49,105 bases of DNA, taken from NCBI GenBank assembly GCA_019745775.1, contig JAIESR010000110.1, positions 1 through 49,105 of the forward strand, in the 5' to 3' direction. This document shows, one piece after another, positions 25,170 through 34,169 of the stretch (positions are counted from its first letter, which is position 1; the number at the start of each line of letters is the position of its first letter). Origin of the DNA: Xanthobacteraceae bacterium (GTDB lineage: Bacteria; Pseudomonadota; Alphaproteobacteria; Rhizobiales; Xanthobacteraceae). A program made the position numbers and the translations under genes. Under the pieces are notes generated by a model. It searched no databases. It saw nothing but the letters and a program-made list of their open reading frames with translations, and had not been told where the DNA came from.

Positions 25170-25426
25170 GCAAGACGATCATGACCAAGACATTACGCCG
25201 TATCGGGGTTGCGTCGCTGTTAGCCTCGCTCGCCGCCAGTGCGGACGCGGCGCCCAATATCCCGTCGAGCGAACTGCCCGGCCGCGCACGGCAGCAGTTC
25301 CAGGAATCGCCGATCGACCGCTTCACGCAGCCGAGCCAGAAAACACAGCCGCTGTGGCAATGGGAGTGCGACCGGCCAAAGGCCAAGGGCCGCAAGCACA
25401 GCCGCAGCACCAGCAGGCGGTGCTAG
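25166..25426 (+). CDS. Small secreted protein of unknown function
   Basis: The 86-residue product starts at the ATG that overlaps the permease stop codon (ATGA). It has a signal peptide (RRIGVASLLASLAASADA, cleavage near ADAAP) and a hydrophilic, basic mature part ending in RSTSRRC. A second in-frame ATG is five codons in. There is no recognised domain. The mature protein has two cysteines (WECD and the final residue). Its coupling to the permease suggests co-expression, but the role is unknown; a chance open frame is less likely given the overlap and the signal peptide. Confidence 0.55.
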   Translation: MSKTIMTKTLRRIGVASLLASLAASADAAPNIPSSELPGRARQQFQESPIDRFTQPSQKTQPLWQWECDRPKAKGRKHSRSTSRRC

Positions 25427-25463
25427 TTCGCTTGCTGGCCTGATCGCCGAGGGAAGGCGCGCG

Positions 25464-26468
25464 ATGGTCGGAGCCGACGCCGGAACTGCTTTCGCCGCCG
25501 CACGCAACGCCGCTGCGCTGCTCGGCGGCGTTTTCGCCGCGATTTGCACAACGTGCGCGGCATCCGCCGAAACCGCGAAATTTCCCAACCGGCCAATCCA
25601 ATTGATCGTTCCCTATGCAGCCGGCGGCGCGGTCGACCAGACCGCCCGCTTTCTCCAGCAGGGCCTGGAAAAACGTCTTGGCCAGAACGTGCTGGTGATC
25701 AACCGTCCCGGCGCTTCGACCACGCTTGGGACCTTGCAGGCGGCGCGCGCGGCGCCCGACGGCCACACCATCGTGATGGTGAGCCTGCCGCACGTCTCGA
25801 ACTACACGCTGCTGAAGGAAGTGCCCTACGCGCAGAGCGATTTCATTCCGATCACCACCGTCACCAACCAGTGGAGCGTGCTGGTGGTGAATCCATCGCT
25901 GCCGGTCAGGACGCTTGGCGACCTGATCGCCTACATCAAGGCGCGGCCGGGCGAGATCAACTATGGCACCTTCGGCGTCGGTACCTCCGCGCACCTGGCG
26001 GCGCTGCAATTCGAGTCGCTGATCGGCGCCAGGATGCAGGCCGTGCACTACCGCGGCGGCGCGCCGACCGCGGTCGGCGTCATGACCGGCGAAGTGCAGA
26101 TGGCGTTCGGCACCCCGCTATCGGCGGGCGGCGGCATCGCCGCCGGTCAGTTGCGGGCAATAGCCGTCACATCGGAGAAACGCCTCGTGCTGTTTCCGGA
26201 TGTCCCGACGGCCCGCGAGCAGGGCTTGGACTACGTGCACGGCTCCTGGTTCGGGCTCCTGGCCCCCGCCCGTACGCCGGAACCGATCATCCAAAGGCTC
26301 TACCACGTCATCAAGGACACCATGGCGCAGCCCGAGGTGCAGAAACCGATCCGCGATGCCGGCAACGAGGTGTGGGTGACGTCACCGGAAGAATTCGCGC
26401 GCTTCATCGCCGAGGAGACTAAGCTGTGGTCCGCCGTGCTCAAGGGGCTGTCGATTACGCAGCAGTGA
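25464..26468 (+). CDS. TctC/Bug-family tripartite tricarboxylate transporter binding protein
   Basis: The 334-residue periplasmic binding protein has a signal peptide and the signature of the Bug/TctC family: YPNRPI-like FPNRPIQLIVPYAAGGAVDQTARFL, GASTTLGTLQAARAAPDG, GTFGVGTSAHLAAL, and HYRGGAPTAVGVMTGEVQMAF. These capture carboxylates for tripartite transporters or act as orphan sensors. No TctA/TctB genes are nearby, so it is an orphan here, as many family members are. ATG at 25464 has GAGGGAAGG upstream. Its last 14 bases overlap the end of the convergent NUDIX gene. Confidence 0.9.
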   Translation: MVGADAGTAFAAARNAAALLGGVFAAICTTCAASAETAKFPNRPIQLIVPYAAGGAVDQTARFLQQGLEKRLGQNVLVINRPGASTTLGTLQAARAAPDGHTIVMVSLPHVSNYTLLKEVPYAQSDFIPITTVTNQWSVLVVNPSLPVRTLGDLIAYIKARPGEINYGTFGVGTSAHLAALQFESLIGARMQAVHYRGGAPTAVGVMTGEVQMAFGTPLSAGGGIAAGQLRAIAVTSEKRLVLFPDVPTAREQGLDYVHGSWFGLLAPARTPEPIIQRLYHVIKDTMAQPEVQKPIRDAGNEVWVTSPEEFARFIAEETKLWSAVLKGLSITQQ

Positions 26469-26937
26469 CGCGCCGCCGCGCTGTTTTCGCCGGTTGCGTC
26501 TGCGCCGCCATAAGCAGCTTGCGCAAACTGCGGATCATCGCGGCGAGCTCCCGCTCCTGCACCGCGGCGGCCGCCTCCCGCAGCATGAACCAGCGGGTGT
26601 GCCGCTCCTTGCGCTCCGGCCACGATTTGAGCTGCCGCTTGACCTCGAGCGGGAAGACCTCGACCGAGCAGGGCACCGATGAGCCGTCAGGCAGGCGCTT
26701 CCGGTAACGATAGTGCCCGATCGGCCGGGCGCCGATCCGCCCGACCAGTCCGCCCTCCTCGCGCGCTTCGCGTTCGGCGGAGTCCTGCGGCCCCAGGTTT
26801 TCATCCTGCCAGCCCTTGGGGATTACCCAGCGCCCGGTGTCCCGCGACGTAATGAGCATGACCTCGATGGCGGCGTTCGCCAATCGCCGGTAAGGCAGCG
26901 CGGCACACTGAACCTGGGGCGTTTTGGCCTTGCCCAT
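26455..26937 (-). CDS. NUDIX hydrolase
   Basis: The 160-residue protein carries a NUDIX box: GWQDENLGPQDSAEREAREE with the REAREEGG catalytic core, in a GRWVIPKG context typical of the DIPP/MutT-like group. It cleaves nucleoside diphosphate-linked compounds; the substrate is not known. The ATG at 26937 (MGKAKTPQVQCAALPYRR) fits the family start; the open frame continues to a TTG at 27018, but that part has no likely homology. It overlaps the end of the convergent TctC gene by 14 bases. Confidence 0.88.
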   Translation of the reverse strand: MGKAKTPQVQCAALPYRRLANAAIEVMLITSRDTGRWVIPKGWQDENLGPQDSAEREAREEGGLVGRIGARPIGHYRYRKRLPDGSSVPCSVEVFPLEVKRQLKSWPERKERHTRWFMLREAAAAVQERELAAMIRSLRKLLMAAQTQPAKTARRRVTAA

Positions 26938-27065
26938 CGGCGGGTCGCTGTGGGTGCGTCTCTGATAGAATCGGTCGTGATGATACACCCGCGCACCGTT
27001 CACACGAGTCAGTGACAAAAATTCGGGAAAAATCTGGTTGCGGCCTGTGCGTTATCACAATGCAG

Positions 27066-27096
27066 AACGGGAGAGCGCGCGGCACTCTCCCGTTTT
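27066..27096 (+). terminator. Probable rho-independent terminator
   Basis: AACGGGAGAG at 27066-27075 and CTCTCCCGTT at 27085-27094 form a perfect 10-base stem with a 9-base loop, followed on the plus strand by TTTTC (the T-run overlaps the stem end). It lies between the NUDIX gene and the small secreted-protein gene. The stem would also form in minus-strand RNA, just after that gene's stop at 27112, but with no T-run on that side. Confidence 0.5.
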
Positions 27097-27111
27097 CAAC
27101 GGCGAGGCCGT

Positions 27112-27282
27112 CTAGCCCCGCACGGCGGCAACCGCAGCACGCGGCGGCCGCGGAGGCGCGGGCCACCACGAAGCAAGCTGGTAGGCGCCGTCCGCCTGAA
27201 CGGTTCGCGCGCCGGCTTGTGCAGGGGCCATGGCAGCCAGAACGGAAATCATGCCGACCAACATCACAACGGACTTTTTCAT
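27112..27282 (-). CDS. Small secreted peptide, unknown function
   Basis: The 56-residue product is a signal peptide (MKKSVVMLVGMISVLAAMAPAQA, cleavage near AQAGA) plus a short mature part rich in Trp, Pro and Ala (SWWPAPPRPPRAA). A good ribosome binding site (GGGAG, seven bases ahead) precedes the ATG at 27282. It lies downstream of thrS on the same strand, 131 bases after its stop, with a hairpin at 27066-27096 just after its own stop. There is no domain. The combination of RBS, signal peptide and hairpin makes it a likely real gene. Confidence 0.6.
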   Translation of the reverse strand: MKKSVVMLVGMISVLAAMAPAQAGARTVQADGAYQLASWWPAPPRPPRAAVAAVRG

Positions 27283-27413
27283 GGAAGTGCTCCCTTGTCG
27301 CCGGGCGGCGCGGCGGGATGCCTGGCCGGCCCGTCGCTCCGTCAGACGGACACGCGGCGGGAATTTCGGGCTCCCTCTCGAATATTTCCGGGGGCGGAAG
27401 GCGGCGCGGGCGC

Positions 27414-29357
27414 TCACGCCGCCTGTCGCAGGCGCCTAACATCGGGCGGGACCGCCTCGTCGGCCAGCATCGTGAGCGCGGCGTCGAGCGGCATCACCTG
27501 CTGGCCTTCCTTGCCCAGCCGGCGGATCGACACCGTCCGCTCCGCTGCCTCCTTACGGCCGATCACCAGGATGACCGGCACCTTGGCAAGCGAGTGCTCC
27601 CGGACTTTGTAGTTGATCTTCTCGTTGCGCAGGTCGCCCTCGACGCGCAGCCCGGCACGCCCGGCCGCCGCAATCGCCTCGCGCGCAAAATCGTCAGCGT
27701 CGGAGGTGATCGTGGCGACCACCGCCTGCACCGGCGAGAGCCACAGCGGCAGGTGCCCGGCGTAGTGCTCGATCATCACGCCGATGAAGCGCTCGAGCGA
27801 GCCGAACATGGCGCGGTGCAGCATCACCGGCACCACCTTGTTCGAGTGCTCGTCGATGTAGAACGCGCCGAGCCGGCCCGGCAGGTTGAGATCGACCTGG
27901 ACGGTGCCGCACTGCCAGTCGCGGCCGATAGCATCGCGCAGCACGTATTCGAGCTTCGGCCCGTAGAAGGCGCCTTCACCCTTGTTCAATGTCCACGGCC
28001 GTTTGCTGCTTTCGAGCGCCGCCATCAGCGCGGCCTCGGCCTTGTCCCACACCGCGTCGTCGCCGATGCGCTTGTCGGGCCGGTCGGAGAACTTGATGCG
28101 CACATCGGAGAAGCCGAAGTCCTCGTAGATCGACAGGATGAGGTCGTTGATCTTGAGCGACTCCTCGGCGATCTGCGCCTCGGTAATGAACACATGCGCA
28201 TCGTCCTGGGTGAAGGCGCGCACGCGCATCAGTCCGTGCAGCGCGCCCGACGGCTCGAAGCGGTGCACCTTGCCGAACTCAGCGATCTTCAATGGCAGGT
28301 CGCGGTAAGACTTGAGCCCGTTCTTGAATATCTGAACGTGCCCCGGGCAATTCATCGGCTTGATGGCGTAGATGCGCTCGTCGTCGTTGCGATGCTCGGT
28401 CAGGAACATCATGTCGCGATAGGCCTCCATGTGGCCGGTCGTGACCCACAGTGTAGAGTCCATCAGCTGCGGCGAATTCACCTCGACGTAGCCGGACTCA
28501 GCCTGGCGGCGGCGGATGTACTGCTCCAGCAGTTGGAACAGCGTCCACCCCTTCGGATGCCAGAACACCGAGCCGGGCGCCTCCTCCTGGAAGTGGAAGA
28601 GGTCCATCTCGCGCCCGAGCCGGCGATGATCGCGACGCTCCGCTTCTTCGAGGTTCTTGAGGTACTGGTCGAGGTCCTCCTGCCTGGCGAAGGCGGTACC
28701 GTAGATACGCGACAGCATCTCGCGGGTTGAATCGCCGCGCCAATAGGCACCGGCGACCTTCATCAGCTTGAAGGCACCGCCGACCTTGCCAGTCGACGTC
28801 ATGTGCGGGCCGCGGCAGAGATCGAACCAGTCGCCCTGCTTGTAGATCCTGATCTGCTGGTCGGCCGGGATCGCATCCACCAGTTCGACCTTGAAGAGCT
28901 CGCCCTTGTCGCGGAAAACACGCTTGGCCTCGTCGCGCGACCAGACTTCACGCGTGAACGGCTTATCGCGCGCGATGATCTCGCGCATCTTCTTTTCGAT
29001 CACTGGCAGGTCGTCCGGCGTGAACGGCTGGTTGCGGAAGAAGTCGTAGTAGAAGCCGTTCTCGATCACCGGACCGATGGTGACCTGCGTGCCGGGCCAC
29101 AACGACTGCACCGCCTCCGCCAGCACATGGGCGCAGTCGTGCCGGATGAGTTCGAGCGCCCGCGGATCCTCACGGGTGAGGAATTCGATCTTGCCGTCGG
29201 AGCGGATCTCCTCGGACAAATCCCGAACGTCGCCGTCAACGGCCATCGCCACCGTACGCTTGGCGAGCGATGGGGAAATGGCCTTGGCGATGTCCAAACC
29301 GGAGATGCCGTCTTGGTAGTCCCGACGCGCGCCGTCGGGAAAGGTCAGCGCGACCAT
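27414..29357 (-). CDS. thrS: Threonyl-tRNA synthetase
   Basis: The 647-residue enzyme charges tRNA-Thr. Domains appear in order: TGS (residues 1-62), the editing/SAD domain ([16 protein letters not shown] near 75, and [11 protein letters not shown] near 175), the class II catalytic core ([15 protein letters not shown], with a zinc-ligand Cys, and [13 protein letters not shown]), and the anticodon-binding domain at the C-terminus. Start ATG at 29357 has CAGGAG nearby. It is followed by a small secreted-peptide gene; upstream lies a 600-base region without genes that should hold its promoter. Confidence 0.97.
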   Translation of the reverse strand: MVALTFPDGARRDYQDGISGLDIAKAISPSLAKRTVAMAVDGDVRDLSEEIRSDGKIEFLTREDPRALELIRHDCAHVLAEAVQSLWPGTQVTIGPVIENGFYYDFFRNQPFTPDDLPVIEKKMREIIARDKPFTREVWSRDEAKRVFRDKGELFKVELVDAIPADQQIRIYKQGDWFDLCRGPHMTSTGKVGGAFKLMKVAGAYWRGDSTREMLSRIYGTAFARQEDLDQYLKNLEEAERRDHRRLGREMDLFHFQEEAPGSVFWHPKGWTLFQLLEQYIRRRQAESGYVEVNSPQLMDSTLWVTTGHMEAYRDMMFLTEHRNDDERIYAIKPMNCPGHVQIFKNGLKSYRDLPLKIAEFGKVHRFEPSGALHGLMRVRAFTQDDAHVFITEAQIAEESLKINDLILSIYEDFGFSDVRIKFSDRPDKRIGDDAVWDKAEAALMAALESSKRPWTLNKGEGAFYGPKLEYVLRDAIGRDWQCGTVQVDLNLPGRLGAFYIDEHSNKVVPVMLHRAMFGSLERFIGVMIEHYAGHLPLWLSPVQAVVATITSDADDFAREAIAAAGRAGLRVEGDLRNEKINYKVREHSLAKVPVILVIGRKEAAERTVSIRRLGKEGQQVMPLDAALTMLADEAVPPDVRRLRQAA

Positions 29358-29976
29358 GCTTCACTCCTGTTGCTCACTCGCTGCCTACGATTGCAGGTAA
29401 GCGTTGCTTCAAAACGAGATTCACAGCGACATACACCATGAATTGCGCAGTCGCATATAACGCTTCGTTATGGCCGGCAAACATTCCCTGTCAGTCATCA
29501 GCGCCAGCCACAGCTATGCGGTATGATAAGGTGGCATCGCAAGCCAACGTCGCGGATGACTTGCTCGAGTTGTCAGCCCGACGACGTTGTGGATGCAAAA
29601 TCTTGTCCACAGGGGAACGATCCTCCCGAAAATGTGTTCATCTTGGTCTAACTCCGGTCAAATTGCGGCACGGAGCACCATCCTGCGCGTCTCGCGGTGC
29701 AAGTCTCGTGTAAGCGAGACGCCACAACACACGGCATAGTCATTGGAATTCTGACGGGCGCGAACAGCAGGCGAGGATTCAACCGGCCGCACAATGATCA
29801 AAGTCAGATCACACGGCAGCCAAGATTCCTGAGAAAACTTTAACGGTTCGCGAGACACGCCGCGAGTTCAACGTGGGGGCAACTCAAGCGGACAGCGTAC
29901 TGCGTAAGGCCTGCCGGGTATGCTGCGCGAGAATGTGTGTGTTTTGCGTTGAGTAGACCCGCCGCACTCGGGGGTG
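29358..29976. other. Gene-free region upstream of thrS and the TAXI gene
   Basis: About 620 bases between divergent genes, lower in GC than the flanks. No open frame in it has a recognisable product. Near 29457-29471 there is a small hairpin ATAACG-CTT-CGTTAT, and TTGTCCACAG at 29603 resembles a DnaA box, but a single site is weak evidence. Promoters for thrS and for the binding-protein gene must lie here. I found no tRNA and no riboswitch. Confidence 0.5.
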
Positions 29977-29979
29977 ATG

Positions 29980-31173
29980 ATGGGGTGTCTGCGGCGGCCG
30001 AAATGGCCATTAACATTGTATAGCGTACTGGCCGCGGTAGTCCTCTCCGCAGCCGTTTCCATCTCGCCTTCCGGTGCGCAGGGCCAGCGGGCCCGCCCCG
30101 GTCTGGTTCCGCTGCCCGACAAGCCTGCCCTGGGTACCCTGGGCGAACGGATCAACAGCAATACGATCGCGATCGTATCGGGCAATATCAACGCCGCCTG
30201 GCTGACGATCGCCTATGACCTTTCCGCCGTGCTGGACGACGGCAACGATTTCCGGGTCCTGCCGGTGATCGGCCGGGGCGGCGAACAAAACGTCCGTGAC
30301 GTACGCTACCTCAAGGGCGTCGACCTCGGGATCACCGTGACGCCGGTCCTCACCACCTTCCGGCGCACCGGCGAACTCGGCAATATCGACGACCGCATCG
30401 TCTACATCACCAAGCTCTTCAACCAGGAGATGCACGTGCTGGTCCGCGCCGACTCCGGCATCACGTCGCTGGAAGGATTGCGTGGCAAGACCGTGAATTT
30501 CAGCGACGCGGGCAGCGCCACCCAGCAGTCCGGGCGCGAGGTGTTCAAGCGCCTCAACGTCGACGTCAAGGAAGTGAACGTCGGCCAAGCCGATGCCTAC
30601 GAGGCGATGAAGCGCAATGAAATGGCGGCCACACTCTTGTCGAATGCGACGCCGGCGCCGGCGATCGCGCGCCTGCGCCCCGCCGACGGCTTTCGCCTCA
30701 TCCCCGTGACCTATTCAAAGCAGTTCCACGAGGACTACTACCCGGCGAGCATCTCGCACACGGACTATCCAAACCTGATTCCGCAGGGACAAAACATCGA
30801 CACCATCGCCTATGGCTCGATGATCGTCGCTTACAATTGGCCGAAGGGCAGCGACCGGCATCGCCGCATTGCGCAGTTCGTCGACCAGTTCTTCTCGAAG
30901 TTCAACGAATTCCAGAAACCGCCGCGGCACCCGAAATGGCGCGAGGTCAATCTCGCTGCGCAGGTTCCCGGCTGGAAACGCTTTGACGCAGCCGACGAAT
31001 GGCTCGCGCGCAATCGCGCACAGGCGCAGGCGGCCGGCTCGCAGCAGGACTTCGACCGCTTCCTTTCCGGGCGGCCGGCGGCCGCAAGCCGGATCTATGA
31101 CATGTCATCCACGGACCGTGAGCGGCTGTTCCAAGAATTCGTCAAGTGGAGCCAGGCCAATAACCGTCGCTGA
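29980..31173 (+). CDS. TAXI-family TRAP transporter solute-binding protein
   Basis: The 397-residue protein has a signal peptide and the TAXI fold of TRAP-type solute-binding proteins: DLSAVLDDGNDFRVLPVIGRGGEQNVRDVRYLKGVDLG at about 65-105 as the first lobe, LVRADSGITSLEGLRGKTVNFS, and SATQQSGREVFKRL. No TRAP permease gene (DctM/DctQ) is next to it. The gene is followed by a Sel1-like protein gene 72 bases downstream. The start may be at either of two adjacent ATGs (29977, 29980) or the GTG at 29974; I used 29980 for its spacing from GGGGG. Confidence 0.85.
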   Translation: MGCLRRPKWPLTLYSVLAAVVLSAAVSISPSGAQGQRARPGLVPLPDKPALGTLGERINSNTIAIVSGNINAAWLTIAYDLSAVLDDGNDFRVLPVIGRGGEQNVRDVRYLKGVDLGITVTPVLTTFRRTGELGNIDDRIVYITKLFNQEMHVLVRADSGITSLEGLRGKTVNFSDAGSATQQSGREVFKRLNVDVKEVNVGQADAYEAMKRNEMAATLLSNATPAPAIARLRPADGFRLIPVTYSKQFHEDYYPASISHTDYPNLIPQGQNIDTIAYGSMIVAYNWPKGSDRHRRIAQFVDQFFSKFNEFQKPPRHPKWREVNLAAQVPGWKRFDAADEWLARNRAQAQAAGSQQDFDRFLSGRPAAASRIYDMSSTDRERLFQEFVKWSQANNRR

Positions 31174-31245
31174 CAGGGAGTCCGACGAATAACTCTGCGG
31201 TTCTTGTGCCCGCGTATCGATCAGCCGGTCGGATGGGAGACCAGT

Positions 31246-32481
31246 ATGAGCGCTCCAGTTCAACGTGACGAAAGCTTCAGTTCAGATGATGCAAGGCTTT
31301 ACGCGCCGCCATGGGCGCGTGAGCGTCCGCTGCCGGCGGCGGGTCAGCCCCAATTTACCAGCTCGCCGCCGGTAGCGTCCGCTAACGATGATAACGAAGA
31401 CGCAGCTGCTCCGAAAGAGCGGGCGCGGATGCCGCGTGGGGTCGGAGGGCCGAACATCACCTGGGCCCCGAAAGCGCCGCCGCAGGAAGCATTCACGGGC
31501 GATGTCGCGATCCAGGCGCTGCGCCGGCGGCTGACGCTCGAGCCCGACGCGGTGCCGCAGCCGCCGATTGTGGTGCGCCGCGAGGCACCCTTCCCGTGGA
31601 TCGCGCGGCTCGGCTTCGTTTGTTTGGCGGCGGGCCTCGGAGCGTTCTGCATCACTGCCCTGTCGGTGACCGACCTCTATTCACCGGCCGGCAACAGGGG
31701 CGATCGCTCCGAAGGCGCCGGCGGCTTCACGCCGACGACCCAGCCAAGCGGCGGCAACTTTGAATTGACGTCGGCCAGTCTGGTAGTGCCTTCGCAGGGC
31801 GGGCGTGCCGCCGCAAACGATCCGCTGCCGCTCGGCGTGACGCTCAAGGACTCGTCCGGCGGCGAAACCGTTTTCCTGAGCGGCCTCGAGAACGGCACCC
31901 GGCTGACCGCCGGCACGCCTTACGGCAGCAAGGGCTGGCGCATCTCGGCGCGAGACTTGGGATCGGTGATGGCCTACGCGCCGATCGACTATATCGGCGC
32001 GATGCACGCCGCCATCAATCTGCATGCGGCGAACAATGCCGTGGTCGACACCCGGGTGGTCAAGCTCGAGTGGATTCCCAAAGTCGAACGGCAGAAGGCC
32101 GAGCAGCAACAGCAACAGCAACAGCAACAGAAGCCCGAGCAGACGGCAGCCGTGACGCCACGGCCGGTAGTCGCCGCACCGCAGCAGCCCCGGCTCGATC
32201 AAGAAGAGATCGGCCGGCTAATCAAGCGCGGCCAGCAGCTGCTCGCGTCCGGCGACATCGCGCCCGCACGGCTGCTGCTGCAGCGGGCCGCCAATGGCGG
32301 CAGCGCCGAGGCTGCGCTGATCTTGGGCGGGACCTATGATCCCGACGTGCTGCGGGAGATCGGGGTGCTTGGATTCGCGCCGAATCCGGCCATGGCCCGC
32401 GAGTGGTACCAAAAAGCCCTGGAACTTGGCGCCAACGAAGCCAGCCGCCGGCTCGATCGCCTCGCGCAGGCGAAACGCTAG
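31246..32481 (+). CDS. Sel1/TPR-like membrane protein with poly-Gln stretch
   Basis: The 411-residue protein has a long disordered N-terminus, one transmembrane helix near residues 119-142 (IARLGFVCLAAGLGAFCITAL), a beta-rich extracytoplasmic part, a Gln run at about residues 286-295 encoded by CAG/CAA repeats, and a C-terminal helical region (GQQLLASGDIAPARLLLQRA, REWYQKALELGANEASRRL) like Sel1 repeats. It is just downstream of the TAXI-protein gene and probably in its operon. Sel1 proteins act in protein interactions; function here is unknown. ATG at 31246 follows GGGAG; the frame is open for 14 codons more. Confidence 0.75.
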   Translation: MSAPVQRDESFSSDDARLYAPPWARERPLPAAGQPQFTSSPPVASANDDNEDAAAPKERARMPRGVGGPNITWAPKAPPQEAFTGDVAIQALRRRLTLEPDAVPQPPIVVRREAPFPWIARLGFVCLAAGLGAFCITALSVTDLYSPAGNRGDRSEGAGGFTPTTQPSGGNFELTSASLVVPSQGGRAAANDPLPLGVTLKDSSGGETVFLSGLENGTRLTAGTPYGSKGWRISARDLGSVMAYAPIDYIGAMHAAINLHAANNAVVDTRVVKLEWIPKVERQKAEQQQQQQQQQKPEQTAAVTPRPVVAAPQQPRLDQEEIGRLIKRGQQLLASGDIAPARLLLQRAANGGSAEAALILGGTYDPDVLREIGVLGFAPNPAMAREWYQKALELGANEASRRLDRLAQAKR

Positions 32482-32771
32482 GGCACATGAAGTCCGGGGC
32501 GGGCCCATCGGGGCCGCCCGGGAGGATCTGCGCCGATTCCGGGGGACCAGGCACGTCCCGGAACGGAACTTCGTTGAGCCCTGCCAATTTCCTGCCGCTT
32601 GTGTCGTTTCGGCACTAGACCGCCCTCGCATCCCGAATTATGAAGGCCAGACAGGTGGCTCGTATCTTGCCTTGAAGAGCGGCGTAAAGCCGCCGTGCGG
32701 AGCTTAAGCGGCCCGGCAAACTGGGCTCAGCCCGGCACAAGTCTCAGATACGGGATGGGAAAGGGGACAGC
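32482..32771. other. Intergenic region, nothing recognised
   Basis: This 290-base gap separates the Sel1-like gene and the short COG3904 gene, which are both on the plus strand. Open frames in it are short and have no recognisable product. A GGGGCGGGCCC-rich part near 32498-32510 could fold but has no T-run. I see no clear promoter or terminator. Confidence 0.4.
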
Positions 32772-33569
32772 GTGAAACGCTTTCTGGCCACGGCGCTGGC
32801 ATGCGCCACCGCCGTCTTGGCGTTGACTGTCGGCAATCCATCGACAGCGCGGGATGACAAGCCCGCCCCGATGCGTTTCGAATGGCGCATAGAGGGTCCT
32901 GCCGATCAGTGCGGCTCGCATTGCCGAACCTGGATCTCCGCGACCGGTGTCATCACCGAAGAAACCGCGCGCGCGTTCGAAGCTTTTGCGCGCACCCACA
33001 ACGTGCGCGGCGCCCGGCTGGTGCTCGATTCGGAAGGCGGATCGGTGCTCTCCGCCATGACGCTCGGTCGCGCGATCCGCAATTTCGACATGACCACCAC
33101 GGTCGGCCGCACCACCCTGCTGCCGTCCGACGGCAATGGCGCGCAGCGCGCGATGATCTCGCCCAACGCGAGCTGCGAATCCATGTGCGCGTTCATCCTG
33201 CTCGCCGGAACGCGCCGCTACGTGCCGAGCGAGGCGCGCGTGCTGGTGCATCAGATCTGGCTCGGCGCCAAGAGCAAGCGCGCGCGAGAGACGAGCTACA
33301 CCGCCGATGAGTTGCAGCTCGTTCAGCGCGACGTCGGCCGCCTCGTCCGCTACACCGCCGAGATGGGCGGCAGCATGGAGCTGATCGAGACGGCGCTGCG
33401 GGTGCCCCCGTGGGAACCGATGCACCGGCTCAACGTCGACGAGCTGCGGCGCATGAAGGTCACGACGGTCGATCACCTGTTCGAGCAGGATGTGCCGGCC
33501 CCTCCGGTCGCCGCCACCACGCCGAACACGATCACGACCTCGGCGCAGGGCCAGCAACGCCAACGCTAG
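32772..33569 (+). CDS. Periplasmic COG3904-type ClpP-fold protein, short form
   Basis: The 265-residue protein has a signal peptide (ATALACATAVLALTVG) and a ClpP/crotonase-like domain with GPADQCGSHCRTWISATG, ARLVLDSEGGSVLSAMTLGRA, CESMCAFILLAGTRRYVPS and RVLVHQIWLGA. These motifs match the long form at 17388-18638 one by one, so the two are paralogues. It lacks the C-terminal domain of the long form and ends in a Pro/Thr/Gln tail. The SMC serine and the later His are candidates for catalysis. It stands alone between the Sel1-like gene and yidD, which faces it. Confidence 0.78.
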   Translation: MKRFLATALACATAVLALTVGNPSTARDDKPAPMRFEWRIEGPADQCGSHCRTWISATGVITEETARAFEAFARTHNVRGARLVLDSEGGSVLSAMTLGRAIRNFDMTTTVGRTTLLPSDGNGAQRAMISPNASCESMCAFILLAGTRRYVPSEARVLVHQIWLGAKSKRARETSYTADELQLVQRDVGRLVRYTAEMGGSMELIETALRVPPWEPMHRLNVDELRRMKVTTVDHLFEQDVPAPPVAATTPNTITTSAQGQQRQR

Positions 33570-33665
33570 GCCCTGGCGCGCCGGGCGCTTGACGTGCCGG
33601 CTTTGTCGTTCCCAAAATCCCTGACAACAACCGGCGCGCGGCCGTTGCGGCTGCTCGATATCTCT

Positions 33666-34037
33666 TTATCGCTCGCCGGTCGCTGCGGAATCCGGCGGCG
33701 TCTCGTTGGTGCCGCGCCAACGCCCGTAGCGCCACGGCAAGAACCAGTGCGCACGTCCGGGCTTCGCATGTGGCACGAAATCGAGTCCCGACGTGCCCCA
33801 GGGATGACAGCGGCACAGCCGCGCCAGCGTCATCCAGCTGCCGGCCCACAGGCCGAAGCGGCCGATCGCCTCCTCCGAGTAATGCGAGCAGGTCGGCAGG
33901 TGCCGGCAGTCGTATCCGATCAGCGGCGACAACGTATAGCGATAGAGCCTGACCAGGCCCTGCCCGACCCGGCGCGGCACATGCGCGATCCTCTGCCAGG
34001 CGACGGGTGTGGAACGTGAATTGTCGGGTTCGGACAT
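33666..34037 (-). CDS. yidD: Membrane protein insertion efficiency factor YidD
   Basis: The 123-residue protein is a YidD/Hdomain (DUF37) protein: LYRYTLSPLIGYDCRHLPTCSHYSEEAIGRFG with the three conserved cysteines (two in C-R-H-L-P-T-C, one later in RCHPWG) and WGTSGLDFVP. YidD helps YidC insert membrane proteins. The start is the ATG at 34037; a GTG at 34058 is possible but has no better ribosome binding site. It is convergent with the short COG3904 gene. The C-terminus has a longer tail than usual (TPPDSAATGER). Confidence 0.94.
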   Translation of the reverse strand: MSEPDNSRSTPVAWQRIAHVPRRVGQGLVRLYRYTLSPLIGYDCRHLPTCSHYSEEAIGRFGLWAGSWMTLARLCRCHPWGTSGLDFVPHAKPGRAHWFLPWRYGRWRGTNETPPDSAATGER

Positions 34038-34169
34038 CGGCGGCGTGGAATTTAGCACCGCCGCAGGCGGCGCTCATTGGAAGAAAATTCTAGGGACCGC
34101 AGCGACATTATCTTTTGCGGGAAGAAACGCGCATCCGCACTGTTTATGGGGCGGGCATCGGGACAAATC

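Noticed and set aside
27012-28730. A 572-residue open frame on the plus strand opposite thrS
   Set aside because: The minus strand encodes a complete ThrS with all motifs. The plus-strand frame has no domain and is Arg/His/Asp-rich, as expected for a shadow.
29600-29615. TTGTCCACAG resembling a DnaA box, suggesting an origin
   Set aside because: A single loose match occurs often by chance. There is no cluster of boxes and no dnaA, parAB or gidA context.
29270-29713. A 147-residue open frame running from inside thrS into the upstream gap
   Set aside because: It is mostly antisense to the 5' end of thrS, has no ribosome binding site and no recognisable domain.
32101-32131. CAG/CAA repeat tract as a possible microsatellite switch
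   Set aside because: It lies in frame inside the Sel1-like gene and mixes CAG and CAA codons, so it reads as a plain poly-Gln linker rather than a pure slippage tract.
32550-32575. GGAAC repeats that might be an EcfG-type -35 promoter element
   Set aside because: No CGTT-type -10 element is found at the required 16-17 base distance.
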